From the NCBI GenBank assembly GCA_902566805.1, contig CACFKJ010000008.1, positions 1 to 35,382 of the forward strand: DNA of 35,382 bases, given 5' to 3'. The stretch's first letter is position 1. Every line of letters begins with the position of its first letter. Source of the stretch: an uncultured Pelagibacteraceae bacterium. Lineage in GTDB: Bacteria > Pseudomonadota > Alphaproteobacteria > Pelagibacterales > Pelagibacteraceae. The position numbers and the translations under genes are program-made. The notes under the pieces are model-generated. The model saw only the letters and a list, made by a program, of their open reading frames with translations. It was not told the DNA's origin and searched no databases. Of the stretch, positions 8,457 to 18,467 are shown piece after piece.

Positions 8457-9614
8457 ATGAAAATTAATTGGAATTATCCCACTTCTGTATGGTTAGGGGA
8501 TAATAGAATTAAAGATTTATCAAAAGCTTGCAATGATTTAGAAATATCCAAACCATTATTTGTAACAGATAAAGATCTAATAAATCTTGAAATGGTTAAA
8601 GATATAGTTTTAGATCTAAAAAAAATTTTTAATGATTTTACAATATTTTCAAATTTCGCAGGAAATCCAATTGGAGAAAATGTTGAGGAAGGAGTAATAA
8701 AATTCAAAGAAAATGGATGCAATGGAGTGATCGCTTTTGGAGGCGGGAGTGCTCTTGATGTAGGTAAAGCAATAGCATTCATGTCTGGACAAACAAGACC
8801 AATTTGGGATTTTGAAGATATTGGTGACCATTGGAAAAGAGCAAACCAAAAAAAAATTGCTCCAATTATTGCGATTCCAACAACTGCAGGAACAGGATCA
8901 GAAACTGGAAGAGCATCAGCAATAATAAATAAAAAAACAGGAATTAAAAAAATAATTTTTCATCCTAAAATTTTACCTTCAATAGTAATTTTAGATCCAG
9001 TATTAACAATTGATTTGTCTCCTAGATTGACTGCCGCAACAGGAATGGATGCATTAGCTCACAATCTTGAAGCCTTTTGTGCACCCGGTTTTCATCCAAT
9101 GGCAGATGGAATTGCAATTAAAGGAATGCAATTAATTAAAAAATCTTTATTAAACGCAGTAAAAAATGGAAATGATTTAGAAGCAAGAACTGATTTACTC
9201 GCAGCAGCAAGCATGGGATCTACGGCTTTTCAAAAAGGATTAGGTGCAATACATTCATTGAGTCATCCAGTTAATGCTCAGTTTAATATTCATCATGGAC
9301 TATCAAATGCAATTTTTATGCCATATGTATTAACTTTCAATAAAAATCTAATAGAAAAGAAAGTCATCTCTATATGCGATTATCTTAATTTAGATAAAAA
9401 TTTTGCCAGTTTTGTTAATTGGATTTTAGAGTTAAGAAAAGAACTTAAAATACCGCATAAACTTTCTGAAGTTATAGAAATAAATGAGAAACAAATAGAA
9501 GAACTCTCAAAAATGGCACTTGAAGATCCTTCAACTGCCTCAAATCCAATTAAAATGACGGTTGACGATATGAAAAAATTATATGAACATAGTATTTCTG
9601 GAGTTTTATTTTAA
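8457..9614 (+). CDS. Iron-containing (group III) alcohol dehydrogenase
   Basis: NAD(P)-dependent oxidation of a primary alcohol or reduction of an aldehyde. The 385-aa protein has the group III signatures: cofactor loop GGGSALDVGKAIAF, TTAGTGSETGRASA, and metal-binding segments GMDALAHNLEAF (Asp and His), AIHSLSHPV (His) and NIHHGLSNA (His). All four expected metal ligands are therefore present. Related iron ADHs in SAR11 have been proposed to act in methanol/one-carbon metabolism, but substrate cannot be read from sequence. Its final base is shared with the ATG of the amidotransferase (TAATG), so the two are coupled. It is divergent from tmm across 77 bases that must hold both promoters. Confidence 0.88.
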   Translation: MKINWNYPTSVWLGDNRIKDLSKACNDLEISKPLFVTDKDLINLEMVKDIVLDLKKIFNDFTIFSNFAGNPIGENVEEGVIKFKENGCNGVIAFGGGSALDVGKAIAFMSGQTRPIWDFEDIGDHWKRANQKKIAPIIAIPTTAGTGSETGRASAIINKKTGIKKIIFHPKILPSIVILDPVLTIDLSPRLTAATGMDALAHNLEAFCAPGFHPMADGIAIKGMQLIKKSLLNAVKNGNDLEARTDLLAAASMGSTAFQKGLGAIHSLSHPVNAQFNIHHGLSNAIFMPYVLTFNKNLIEKKVISICDYLNLDKNFASFVNWILELRKELKIPHKLSEVIEINEKQIEELSKMALEDPSTASNPIKMTVDDMKKLYEHSISGVLF

Positions 9615-10411
9615 TGAAAAATTTAAATTTATTGATTGTCGAAGGAAATATTGAAAAAGAAAATAATAACTTCAAAGAAAATGGAATTCAGACCCATGCA
9701 GAAAGTCTTCAAGATAGCATAGGTCATTATGCTAATGACTTAAATATTGAAGTATTCAATCCTTGTTCAGAAAAAAATTTCAATAAAATTATATCAGATA
9801 TTAAAAAGTATGATGGAATGATATGGGGAGGAAGTAGTTTAAATATATATAATGATTGTATTGAAATTCGTAGACAGATTTCTTTTATGAAGGAGTGTTT
9901 TAAAAGCATTAAAAAAATCTTAGCAATTTGTTGGGGAATGCAGGTAGCAGTTACGGCAGCAGGAGGCCAAGTAAAAAAATCTACTAATGGAGCTCATATA
10001 GGTATAGCTAACGATATTGAAATTAATAATGACGGAATTAATCATCCTTTATATTTTTCTAAAGCAAAAAAATTTAATTCTCCAGCATTCAATTTTGATG
10101 AAGTAGTAATGCTGCCAAAAGGAGCAGTTCATCTAGCCTCAAATAAAATCAATAAAGTCCAAAGCATACATTTTAAACATGGTATTAGCGATGTTTGGGG
10201 TTTACAATATCATCCAGAAATTACTTACCATAAAATGATTACACTAATAAAATTTAGAAAAGATAGACTTATTAATGATAGAAAATGTTTTAAAGATGAA
10301 GAAGAAATTAAAAATCATATTAATTTTATTGAAGAAGAAATTAAAAGATCAGAGAAAAATTCTAGAATGTTAGAATTAAAAAACTGGCTAAACCACCTTA
10401 AGGCAGCTTAA
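9614..10411 (+). CDS. Class I glutamine amidotransferase-like protein
   Basis: The 265-aa protein is a stand-alone GATase-1 domain: oxyanion region WGGSSLNIY, nucleophile elbow ILAICWGMQVAV (Cys), and the catalytic His/Glu in GLQYHPEITYH. Members hydrolyse glutamine or gamma-glutamyl amides. No synthase domain is attached, so it could be a GMP-synthase-like amidase or a PuuD-like gamma-glutamyl hydrolase acting on a gamma-glutamylated amine. Coupling to an alcohol dehydrogenase beside Tmm hints at amine or amino-alcohol catabolism; that is inference. The last about 45 residues are a charged helix (EEEIKNHINFIEEEIK) not typical of PuuD. The gene ends directly against the stop of fhs. Confidence 0.78.
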   Translation: MKNLNLLIVEGNIEKENNNFKENGIQTHAESLQDSIGHYANDLNIEVFNPCSEKNFNKIISDIKKYDGMIWGGSSLNIYNDCIEIRRQISFMKECFKSIKKILAICWGMQVAVTAAGGQVKKSTNGAHIGIANDIEINNDGINHPLYFSKAKKFNSPAFNFDEVVMLPKGAVHLASNKINKVQSIHFKHGISDVWGLQYHPEITYHKMITLIKFRKDRLINDRKCFKDEEEIKNHINFIEEEIKRSEKNSRMLELKNWLNHLKAA

Positions 10412-12094
10412 TTAAAATAAACCCTCAACTTCTCCACTATCATTTATTTTAATAGAATCGGCAGCTGGAATTTTTGGCAATCCTGGCATTGTCATGATAG
10501 ATCCACAGATAACTACTATAAATTCTGCCCCAGATGAAAGTCTTACTTCTCGGATAGGAACCACATGTCCTGAAGGAGCTCCTTTTAAATTTGGATCTGT
10601 AGAGAAGCTATACTGAGTTTTAGCAACACATATTGGTAGATTTCCAAAACCTTTTGATTCAAAATCTTTTAATTGTTCTCTAATTTTAGTATCGGCCACA
10701 ACTTCACTTGCATGATAAATTTCTTGAGCAATAGTTTGTATTTTTTTAAATAAAGGAGATTTGTCCTCATATAAATATTTAAATGAGTTTTTATTACTAC
10801 AAATATCCACAACAATATTTGCTAGATCTTTTGTACCTTCTCCACCATTTGACCAATGTGAACAAATAGATGACTTAACACCTAAAGTTTTACAAAAATT
10901 CATAATCTCATCGATTTCTTTATCTGTGTCAGTAATAAAATGATTTACAGCAACAGCTACTGGTAAACCAAATTTTCTTACATTGTTTATATGTCTTTCT
11001 AGATTCACTAACCCCTTATTAAGAGCTTTAACATTTTCATTTTTTAAATCTTCTTTAGCAACACCACCATGCATTTTCAAAGCACGAATTGTTGCTACTA
11101 TTACAACACAGTCAGGTTTTAAACCTGATTTTCTACATTTAATATTTATAAATTTTTCGGCTCCTAAATCAGCGCCAAATCCAGCTTCGGTTACAACATA
11201 GTCTGAAAGTTTTAATCCAGTTTTTGTAGCAATAACCGAGTTACAACCATGTGCAATATTTGCAAATGGTCCACCATGAATTATTGCAGGATTATTTTCT
11301 AATGTTTGAGTTACGTTAGGTCTAATTGCGTCTTTTAATAATACCGTCATTGGACCTTGAGCATTTAAATCTTTTGCATAAATTGGCTTCTTGTCTCTAG
11401 TATAAGCTACTGTAATATTTCCAATTTTCTCCTCTAAGTCTCTCAAATTTTTTGCTAAGCAAAATATAGCCATAATTTCTGAAGCTACTGTAATATCAAA
11501 ACCATCTTGTCTAGGATATCCATTTGCAACCCCGCCAAGATCAACAACTATTGATCTTAATGATCTATCATTCATATCCATGACTCTTTTCCAAACAATT
11601 CTTCTAACATCAATGTTTAATTTATTACCCCAATAAATATGATTATCTATCAATGCAGACAGTAAATTGTGAGCAGATGTAATTGCATGAAAATCTCCTG
11701 TGAAATGTAAATTAATTTGTTCCATTGGAACAACTTGTGCATATCCACCACCAGCTGCTCCACCTTTCATACCAAAAGATGGACCTAAACTTGGTTCACG
11801 AAGACAAACTATAGATTTTTTTCCAATTTTATTTAATCCATCACAAAGTCCTACAGATGTAGTTGTTTTACCCTCACCGGCAGGCGTTGGCGTGATCGCA
11901 GTAACTAAAATTAATTTCCCATCTTTTTTATCTTTAAAATTTTCTAGATACTCAGATTTAATTTTAGCCATGTATCTTCCGATTGGACTATATGCCTCAG
12001 CTTTATCTGGCACATCTATTCCATCAAGAATATCTTGTATGGGTTTCATTTTAGCTGCTCTAGCTATTTCTATGTCCGATTTAATTTTACCCAT
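10412..12094 (-). CDS. fhs: Formate-tetrahydrofolate ligase
   Basis: Makes 10-formyl-THF from formate, ATP and THF, and can run in reverse to yield formate and ATP from C1 units. The 560-aa length and motifs are standard: P-loop [46 protein letters not shown], and [11 protein letters not shown]. It is divergent from soxBDAG, whose product methylene-THF would feed it through a methylene/methenyl-THF enzyme (FolD type) not present here. No intergenic space separates it from the convergent amidotransferase gene. The start is the ATG before [13 protein letters not shown], as in other Fhs proteins. Confidence 0.97.
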   Translation of the reverse strand: MGKIKSDIEIARAAKMKPIQDILDGIDVPDKAEAYSPIGRYMAKIKSEYLENFKDKKDGKLILVTAITPTPAGEGKTTTSVGLCDGLNKIGKKSIVCLREPSLGPSFGMKGGAAGGGYAQVVPMEQINLHFTGDFHAITSAHNLLSALIDNHIYWGNKLNIDVRRIVWKRVMDMNDRSLRSIVVDLGGVANGYPRQDGFDITVASEIMAIFCLAKNLRDLEEKIGNITVAYTRDKKPIYAKDLNAQGPMTVLLKDAIRPNVTQTLENNPAIIHGGPFANIAHGCNSVIATKTGLKLSDYVVTEAGFGADLGAEKFINIKCRKSGLKPDCVVIVATIRALKMHGGVAKEDLKNENVKALNKGLVNLERHINNVRKFGLPVAVAVNHFITDTDKEIDEIMNFCKTLGVKSSICSHWSNGGEGTKDLANIVVDICSNKNSFKYLYEDKSPLFKKIQTIAQEIYHASEVVADTKIREQLKDFESKGFGNLPICVAKTQYSFSTDPNLKGAPSGHVVPIREVRLSSGAEFIVVICGSIMTMPGLPKIPAADSIKINDSGEVEGLF

Positions 12095-12222
12095 TCTGAT
12101 ATTTTATATTCATTCAAATTATTTGTGGATTGATATATCTTTTTAAGGATTTTTTAAAGTTCTAAAAAATATATATAAAAAAAATAAAGAACTATTTATA
12201 CTTATTATTATAAAAAATAGTC
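12095..12222. promoter_or_regulatory. Divergent promoter region fhs / soxBDAG
   Basis: The 128 bases between the two divergent starts are extremely A+T rich and must hold both promoters. A six-base inverted repeat AGTTCT (12158-12163) / AGAACT (12188-12193) with a 24-base spacer lies inside and could be part of an operator, but such short repeats are common by chance here. No clear Shine-Dalgarno precedes soxB. Confidence 0.4.
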
Positions 12223-13479
12223 ATGCAAAAGTATTCCGTATTTAGTCTGATAAAAAATGCTTTAAAAGGGCACAAAGACTGGGAAGTTGCCTGGAAGGAC
12301 CCAGCTCCCAAAAGTGAATATGATGTTATAATTATAGGTGGAGGTGGACATGGTTTAGCCACTGCATATTACCTAGCAAAAGAGCATAATATTACAAACG
12401 TAGCTTTAGTTGAAAAAAGCTGGATTGGAGGAGGGAACGTAGGAAGAAATACTACAATACTCAGATCAAATTATATGCATGATGAAAATGGTTTGTTCTA
12501 TGAAAAAGGAATGGATCTATGGAGAAGCATGAGTCAAGATTTGAATTTTAATGTAATGTATTCACCTAGAGGAATAATTAATCTTGCTCACTCTGATGCC
12601 CAGATGAATGCTTATTCGAGAAGAGGAAATTCAATGAGGCTAAATGGAATTGATGCAGTTCTATTAGGTAGAGAGGAAGTAAAAAAATTAGTTCCAATGT
12701 TAGATTTTTCTGACAATGTTAGATTTCCAATTTTTGGTGGTTTAATGCAACCAAGCGGGGGAACCGCAAGACATGATGCGGTAGCTTGGGGTTATGCAAG
12801 ACAAGCAGATTCAATGGGAGTAGATATAATTCAACATTGTGAGGTTAGTGGATTTGACATAGCTAACGGAAAAATAAAAGGAATAAGAACCTCCAAAGGA
12901 AATATAAAAGCAAAAAAAGTTGGATTATGTGTTGCAGGAAGTACTTCGGTATTAGCAGAAATGTTAAACATGACATTACCAATCGAAACACATTTATTGC
13001 AAGCTTGTGTATCAGAACCGATAAAACCAATATTAGATCATGTAGTAACATTTGGTGCTGGACATTTTTATTGTAGCCAATCTGATAAAGGAGAAATGGT
13101 TATGGGTGGAGATTTAGATGGATATAATAGTTACGCACAAAGAGGAAATCTTCCTACATTACAACATGTTTTAACAGAAGGAATTGCGATGTTTCCATTT
13201 CTTAGCAAATTAAAAATGCTAAGAACTTGGGGTGGTATAATGGATATGTCAATGGATGGATCTCCAATTATTGATAAAACACATATTGATGGTCTTTACT
13301 TGAATTGTGGTTGGTGTTATGGAGGGTTTAAAGCTACACCAGTTTCAGGTTGGACTTTTGCTCACACAATAGCCCAAGATAGAGTTCATGAATTAAATGC
13401 TGGTTTTAGTTTAAGTAGATTTAATACTGGTCATTTAATAGATGAAAAAGGCCTTGGTACCAAAACATGGATTTCATAA
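12223..13479 (+). CDS. soxB: Sarcosine oxidase beta subunit
   Basis: Catalytic flavoprotein subunit of heterotetrameric sarcosine oxidase, which oxidatively demethylates sarcosine to glycine and passes the methyl carbon to THF. The 418-aa protein carries a dinucleotide motif IIIGGGGHGLATAYYLAKEH, GGGNVGRNTTILRSNY, and C-terminal DMSMDGSPIIDKT plus LNCGWCYGGFKATP, all typical of SoxB (FAD/FMN-binding DAO family). Order soxB-soxD-soxA-soxG is the canonical one. soxD begins immediately after the TAA. It is the first gene of a four-gene coupled operon divergent from fhs. Confidence 0.96.
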   Translation: MQKYSVFSLIKNALKGHKDWEVAWKDPAPKSEYDVIIIGGGGHGLATAYYLAKEHNITNVALVEKSWIGGGNVGRNTTILRSNYMHDENGLFYEKGMDLWRSMSQDLNFNVMYSPRGIINLAHSDAQMNAYSRRGNSMRLNGIDAVLLGREEVKKLVPMLDFSDNVRFPIFGGLMQPSGGTARHDAVAWGYARQADSMGVDIIQHCEVSGFDIANGKIKGIRTSKGNIKAKKVGLCVAGSTSVLAEMLNMTLPIETHLLQACVSEPIKPILDHVVTFGAGHFYCSQSDKGEMVMGGDLDGYNSYAQRGNLPTLQHVLTEGIAMFPFLSKLKMLRTWGGIMDMSMDGSPIIDKTHIDGLYLNCGWCYGGFKATPVSGWTFAHTIAQDRVHELNAGFSLSRFNTGHLIDEKGLGTKTWIS

Positions 13480-13749
13480 ATGTTATATATTAAGTGTCCT
13501 TATTGTGGAATGAGATCTCAAAATGAGTTTGCTTATGGTGGAGATGCTAATGTTAAAAGACCGGAATTAAACGAAGAAGTATCAGACAAAATTTGGGATG
13601 AATTTGTTTACTTACGAAAAAGTCCAAGAGGTAAACATATAGAGCTTTGGCATCACATATCAGGATGTAGACAATGGTTTAAAGTACAAAGAGATACAAC
13701 CACACATGAAATTTTTAGAACAGCCGCGATTAATGAAGATATAAAATAA
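13480..13749 (+). CDS. soxD: Sarcosine oxidase delta subunit
   Basis: The 89-aa zinc-binding subunit of sarcosine oxidase. It opens with CPYCGMRSQNEFAYGGDA, giving the Cys pair of the zinc site, and has LWHHISGCRQWFKVQRDT supplying the His/Cys half, as in SoxD of other bacteria. It overlaps the soxA start by one base (TAATG), supporting coupled translation of a stoichiometric complex. Confidence 0.96.
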   Translation: MLYIKCPYCGMRSQNEFAYGGDANVKRPELNEEVSDKIWDEFVYLRKSPRGKHIELWHHISGCRQWFKVQRDTTTHEIFRTAAINEDIK

Positions 13750-16745
13750 TGTCCCAAGAATATAGATTAGACAAAGTTGGATTAGTAAATAGAGATAAAA
13801 AAATCTCTTTCAAATTTAACGGAAAAAAATATTTTGGTTATGAGGGAGATACACTCGCATCTGCATTAATAGCTAACGGAGTACATCTGGTAGGAAGAAG
13901 TTTTAAATATCATAGGCCAAGAGGTTTTTTTGGAGCTGGTGTAGATGAACCATATGCAATTGTTCAATTATATAGAAATGGAGAAACAGATCCAAATTGC
14001 AGAGCAACAGAACAAGAATTATTTGAAGGCTTAGAGGCAAAAAGTGTAAATTGCTGGCCAAGTGTTAATTTTGATATTGGTGCAATAAATAATTTTTTAA
14101 ATATATTTTTACCTGCAGGTTTTTATTACAAGACTTTTATGTGGCCTCGAAGTTTTTGGTATAGAATTTATGAGCCATTTATAAGAAAAGCCGCAGGTTT
14201 TGGATCAGCATCAAAAAAACATGACAAAGAAAGATATGAGCATAAGTATGAATATTGTGATTTACTTGTTACAGGATCAGGACCTTCTGGTTTAGCAAGT
14301 GCTTATTCAGCAGCCAAAAATGGCGCTAAAGTAATATTAGCTGAAGATAAACCTAGATTTGGGGGAAGCTTATTAACTAGCGAAGCTAACATTGGAAACC
14401 AAAGTGGAAAGGAGTGGGCTGAAAAAATTATTTCTGAACTACAAGAAATGCCAAATGTAACAGTTAAAAATAGATCTCAAGTTTTTGGATATTACGATCA
14501 TAATATGTTAGTTATGTCTGAAAGGATAAGCGATCACTTACCCGAGACTAAAAAATTTACTCCTAAACAGAGACTTTGGTATATAAGAGCTAAAGAAGTT
14601 GCGATTTCTTCAGGCTCAATTGAAAGACCTATTGTTTTTGGAAATAATGATACACCTGGAGTGGTTTTGTCATCAGCGGCAAAAGAGTATTTAAAAGTCT
14701 ATGGGGTTCTTGTTGGAAAAAAACCATTAATTTTTACAAATAATGATAGTGCTTACGAAACAGCAATCGAATTTAAAAAAAATGGAATTACTCCTGTAGT
14801 ATTAGATTCAAGAAGTAATCCAGACTCTGAAATTATAAGCGAAGCGGTATCAATGGATATTGATATTAGATTTTCTCATGTAGTAGTTGCGGCAAAAGGT
14901 TATAAAAAAGTAAAAAAGGCAGAAATTACTAAAATTTCTGAAGATAAAAATGAATTAGGTAAAATAGAAAATATTAATTGTGATTGTATATGTGTATCTG
15001 GTTTTTGGACACCAACAATACATTTGTCTTCACAATCAGGAAATAAAACTAAATTTGATGAAAAAATTGATGCTTTTATACCTGGAAAATCTAAACAAAA
15101 TGAAACAACTTTGGGCTCAGCTAATGGAGTTTTTAATCTAGAAGATACTTTAAAAACTTCATTTGAAGCTGGATATGAAATATCTAAAAAAATAACAAAA
15201 AATGATAATAAAATATCTATACCGCAGTCTTATGAAAAAAAACAATCAAAACATGATAAGTTTTGGTGTGTCCCACTTCCTAAAAATAAAAAATATAAAA
15301 GATTTTTAGATTTTCAAAATGATGTATCCGTAACTGATATTGAGCTTGCATTAAGAGAAGGTTATAGATCTATTGAGCATGTAAAAAGATATACAACTTT
15401 AGGGATGGCAACAGATCAAGGAAAAACAAGTAATCTTAACGGTTTGCAACTTGTTTCAAGTATAGAAAACAAAGTAGTTCCATCTGTTGGTCATACTACT
15501 TTTAGACCACCATATACACCTGTTTGTATCGGAGCAATTGTTGGTAGAGAAATAGGAAAGCATTCTAAACCAACAAGAAAATCCCCAATGCATTCTTGGC
15601 ATGAAAAAAATAATGCCGTATTTGTAGACGCTGGAGTTTGGTTAAGACCAAGATATTATAAACGTGGAAATGAAAATTTATTTCTTGCATCAAAGAGAGA
15701 AGCAGAGAATGTAAGAAAAAATGTTGGAGTATGCGATGTAACCACATTAGGAAAAATTGATGTAAAGGGACCCGATGCTGCAGAGTTTTTAAATAGGGTA
15801 TATACAAACGCTTGGTTAAAGCTTCCGATTGGTAAAGCTAGATATGGAGTAATGTTAAGAGAAGATGGAATTGTAATGGATGATGGAACAACTACAAGAA
15901 TATCAGAAAATCATTACCATATGACTACAACTACTGCACAAGCAGCAAATGTTTTATCTCATCTTGAATATTACCTACAGGTAGTTTGGCCAAAATTAAA
16001 TGTTAATGTGGTATCAACAACAGAGCAGTGGGCAGGTGCTGCTATCGCAGGACCAAAATCAAGACTGTTAATGCAAAAATTATTTAAAGACTTAGATGTT
16101 TCCAATGAAAGTTTACCGTTTATGGGTTATGTTGAAAGCAATTTATCAGGAGTACCTGCTAGGATATTTAGAATTTCTTTTTCTGGTGAACTTGCTTACG
16201 AAGTAAACGTTGAGTCGGATAATGGTAACTTTATGTGGGAAAAAATAATGGAAGCAGGTCAAGAATTTCAAATTCAACCCTATGGGACTGAGGCTTTATC
16301 AACTTTAAGAATTGAAATGGGACATGTAGCAGGTTCGGAATTAGACGGAAGAACAATTCCGTATGATAATGGTTTAGACGGGTTAGTGAGTAAAAAGAAA
16401 GATTTTATTGGAAAAAGATCATTAATTAGAAAAGCATTTACTGCTAAAGATAGACAAAGAGTAGTAGGAGTAGTTCCTTTAGATAAAAAAACAAGTATAC
16501 CAGAAGGATCTCATCTAGTTAAAGATGCAAAAGCAAAACTACCAAATCCAAAACTGGGTCATATTTCAGCGTCATGTTGGAGCGTTGAACATAACAATCC
16601 ATTTTCATTAGCAATTTTAAAAGATGGAAAAAATATGATAGGGCAAAAATTATTCGCTATGTCTCCGTTAAAAAATAAAACTATTCCTGTTGAAATTGTG
16701 TCTTCACATTATGTAGATCCCAAAGGCGAAAGAGTAAGATCATGA
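13749..16745 (+). CDS. soxA: Sarcosine oxidase alpha subunit
   Basis: The 998-aa subunit binds NAD and, through its C-terminal GcvT-like half, tetrahydrofolate that accepts the methyl carbon. The N-terminal 2Fe-2S-ferredoxin-like fold region has DTLASALIANGVHLVGRSFKYHRPRG; a Rossmann motif follows at about residue 172 (VTGSGPSGLASAYSAA); the mid-region has GREIGKHSKPTRKSPMH and then GcvT features AAIAGPKSR, FSGELAYEV and YGTEALSTLRIEMG. Length matches family members (about 970-1000 aa). It overlaps soxG by an ATGA junction. Confidence 0.97.
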   Translation: MSQEYRLDKVGLVNRDKKISFKFNGKKYFGYEGDTLASALIANGVHLVGRSFKYHRPRGFFGAGVDEPYAIVQLYRNGETDPNCRATEQELFEGLEAKSVNCWPSVNFDIGAINNFLNIFLPAGFYYKTFMWPRSFWYRIYEPFIRKAAGFGSASKKHDKERYEHKYEYCDLLVTGSGPSGLASAYSAAKNGAKVILAEDKPRFGGSLLTSEANIGNQSGKEWAEKIISELQEMPNVTVKNRSQVFGYYDHNMLVMSERISDHLPETKKFTPKQRLWYIRAKEVAISSGSIERPIVFGNNDTPGVVLSSAAKEYLKVYGVLVGKKPLIFTNNDSAYETAIEFKKNGITPVVLDSRSNPDSEIISEAVSMDIDIRFSHVVVAAKGYKKVKKAEITKISEDKNELGKIENINCDCICVSGFWTPTIHLSSQSGNKTKFDEKIDAFIPGKSKQNETTLGSANGVFNLEDTLKTSFEAGYEISKKITKNDNKISIPQSYEKKQSKHDKFWCVPLPKNKKYKRFLDFQNDVSVTDIELALREGYRSIEHVKRYTTLGMATDQGKTSNLNGLQLVSSIENKVVPSVGHTTFRPPYTPVCIGAIVGREIGKHSKPTRKSPMHSWHEKNNAVFVDAGVWLRPRYYKRGNENLFLASKREAENVRKNVGVCDVTTLGKIDVKGPDAAEFLNRVYTNAWLKLPIGKARYGVMLREDGIVMDDGTTTRISENHYHMTTTTAQAANVLSHLEYYLQVVWPKLNVNVVSTTEQWAGAAIAGPKSRLLMQKLFKDLDVSNESLPFMGYVESNLSGVPARIFRISFSGELAYEVNVESDNGNFMWEKIMEAGQEFQIQPYGTEALSTLRIEMGHVAGSELDGRTIPYDNGLDGLVSKKKDFIGKRSLIRKAFTAKDRQRVVGVVPLDKKTSIPEGSHLVKDAKAKLPNPKLGHISASCWSVEHNNPFSLAILKDGKNMIGQKLFAMSPLKNKTIPVEIVSSHYVDPKGERVRS

Positions 16746-17329
16746 CTTCTATATCCCCATTATCAAATGTTGTTGAAAAAGGTCTAAAAGGAAATCATGA
16801 GAATAAAAAAGAGGAAAATTTAATTAAAATTTCTGAAATTAAAAATTTACTTATTATTCAAATAGTTCAGTATAAAAGTTCCACTATTTCAATTGAAGAT
16901 ATTAGTATAGATAATTTAAATTTAAAAAATGAACCATTAACTGTAGCTAGTAATAGTAACACAAGGATTTTATGGAATGGTCCAAAAAACTGGCTTTTAG
17001 TATCTACAAAAAAAAATTTAATTAAAAACATTTCCGAGATATTTAACGAAAATGACTTTGCAATAACAGATTTATCACACTCACGTGCTATTATTGAATT
17101 AGAGGGAAGTGAAGCGATAGAGGTTATTAAGAAAGGATGTCCTTTTAATTTTAATACTTTAGAAAAAAATAATTCAATTAACTCCACATACAATGGAATT
17201 ACATTTACAGTTGATATGATTAGTGACAATCCATGTAAAATTAGATTATTTGCTTTACGTAGTTTTGGTGAATCTCTTTACCATTCTATTACAGATGCAT
17301 CTTTAGAATTTGGATTTAAATCTTCTTAA
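16742..17329 (+). CDS. soxG: Sarcosine oxidase gamma subunit
   Basis: The 195-aa smallest GcvT-like subunit of sarcosine oxidase. Sequence is divergent as usual for SoxG, but NTRILWNGPKNWLLVS, ITDLSHSRAIIELEG and LRSFGESLYHSITDASLEFG match the family pattern. It is fourth in soxBDAG and starts inside the soxA stop. Its TAA is immediately followed by the stop codon of the convergent GNAT gene with no spacer. Confidence 0.9.
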   Translation: MTSISPLSNVVEKGLKGNHENKKEENLIKISEIKNLLIIQIVQYKSSTISIEDISIDNLNLKNEPLTVASNSNTRILWNGPKNWLLVSTKKNLIKNISEIFNENDFAITDLSHSRAIIELEGSEAIEVIKKGCPFNFNTLEKNNSINSTYNGITFTVDMISDNPCKIRLFALRSFGESLYHSITDASLEFGFKSS

Positions 17330-17800
17330 TTAAATATTTAGAGAATAATAACATGAGTTCGGATCTTCTTGATAATGAGCAAAAGGTTTACATTTTTTAA
17401 ATCCAAACTTTTTGAATAGTTTTCTAGCAGGTGCAAAAAATTCTCCTGCTCCAGTTTCAGTACTAAGCTTTTTAATTCCTATCTGTTTGGCTTGATCAAT
17501 TAAGTGGGAAATTATTTTTTCACCCATGCCACTTTTTCTAAATTTGTCGGCTACCCTTACGGATTTAAATTCTCCATGATCTTTTTCTATTAGTTTTAAA
17601 GCACCACAACCAACTAATTCATTTGCATCCCATAAACTCCAAAATTTTATACTTGGATCTTTAAGACCTGGGATATCTAATACGTGAGTACTACCTTCAG
17701 GTGAAACTGATCTTAATTCAATGAAATGTTTTGTTAAAAGCTCATTTACTTGAGGATCATCAAAGTTATTTTCTATTGATTTCATAATTTCGAAAAACAT
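17330..17800 (-). CDS. GNAT-family N-acetyltransferase
   Basis: The 156-aa protein has a GNAT fold: ELVGCGALKLIEKDHGEFKS as the central strands, then the acetyl-CoA loop VADKFRKSGMGEKIISHLI (R/Q-x-x-G-x-G/A type), followed by STETGAGEFFAPARKLFKKFGF, typical of ElaA/PhnO-like putative acetyltransferases. The acceptor is unknown. Start is uncertain: the ATG at 17800 and the ATG at 17785 (MKSIENN) both lack a good ribosome site, so the first five residues may not be made. Nothing ties it to the neighbouring sox operon beyond position. Confidence 0.85.
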   Translation of the reverse strand: MFFEIMKSIENNFDDPQVNELLTKHFIELRSVSPEGSTHVLDIPGLKDPSIKFWSLWDANELVGCGALKLIEKDHGEFKSVRVADKFRKSGMGEKIISHLIDQAKQIGIKKLSTETGAGEFFAPARKLFKKFGFKKCKPFAHYQEDPNSCYYSLNI

Positions 17801-17840
17801 ATAATCTAAATTTAAATTAACAAGAAATAAATTTGATTTT

Positions 17841-18461
17841 ATGTGTGGAAGATATGTAGTTACAAGCCCTGTTTCTAAAACAAAAAAAATTGTAAAATCA
17901 GCAATAAAAGTCCAAGATATAGAAAACTATAATGCTCATCCTTATCAAAATCTTCCAGTTATAAAAAAGTATTCAAATGGAAATACACTCGAAAATTTGA
18001 AGTGGGGAATGATTCCTTCGTGGTCAAAAAATAAAGATTTTAAACCTTTAATAAATGCAAGACTTGAGACTATAAATGAAAAAATATCATTTAAGAAATT
18101 AATAAAATTAAGCAGATGTGTTGTAATTGCTGATGGATTTTATGAATGGAAAAGAGAGGAGAAAAATAAAACACCATATTATTTTTTAAGAAAAGATAAA
18201 AAAAATATTTATTTTGCTGGAATATATCAAAATAATGAGTTTTGTTTAATAACTGAGAAAGCAAGTGAAAATGTAAACGAAATTCATCATAGACAACCAG
18301 TTATACTTAATGAAACAGATATAAACAAATATTTAAATATTGAAATAGAAGGATCTATTTTTTTAAAAGATTGTAAAAAACCAAGTTTAGATTTTTATGA
18401 GATAGCAAAAGATGTTAACAAACCAACAAATAATAATATTTCATTAATTCAAAAAATTTAA
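17841..18461 (+). CDS. SRAP (HMCES/YedK-type) abasic-site DNA-protein crosslink protein
   Basis: The 206-aa protein starts MCGRY, so Cys2 is exposed as the nucleophile after Met removal; this residue forms a thiazolidine crosslink with abasic sites in single-stranded DNA. Other conserved SRAP features are YNAHPYQNLPVI (Asn), LKWGMIPSW, NARLETI, the acidic DGFYEWKR, and IHHRQPVIL (His). Length matches YedK (about 220 aa). It lies between two minus-strand genes and is monocistronic. No LexA-type box is obvious in the 40-base upstream gap. Confidence 0.93.
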   Translation: MCGRYVVTSPVSKTKKIVKSAIKVQDIENYNAHPYQNLPVIKKYSNGNTLENLKWGMIPSWSKNKDFKPLINARLETINEKISFKKLIKLSRCVVIADGFYEWKREEKNKTPYYFLRKDKKNIYFAGIYQNNEFCLITEKASENVNEIHHRQPVILNETDINKYLNIEIEGSIFLKDCKKPSLDFYEIAKDVNKPTNNNISLIQKI

Positions 18462-18467
18462 AAATAA

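Noticed and set aside
11700-12146. 148-aa ORF on + opposite fhs
   Set aside because: It is a proline-rich shadow of the fhs frame; fhs has complete family motifs on the other strand.
12158-12193. AGTTCT/AGAACT inverted repeat as an operator between fhs and soxB
   Set aside because: Only six matching bases with a 24-base spacer; too likely by chance in this A+T-rich DNA to call a regulator site.
16867-17229. 120-aa ORF on - opposite soxG
   Set aside because: Lies wholly inside soxG, which is fixed by the soxBDAG order and ATGA overlap.
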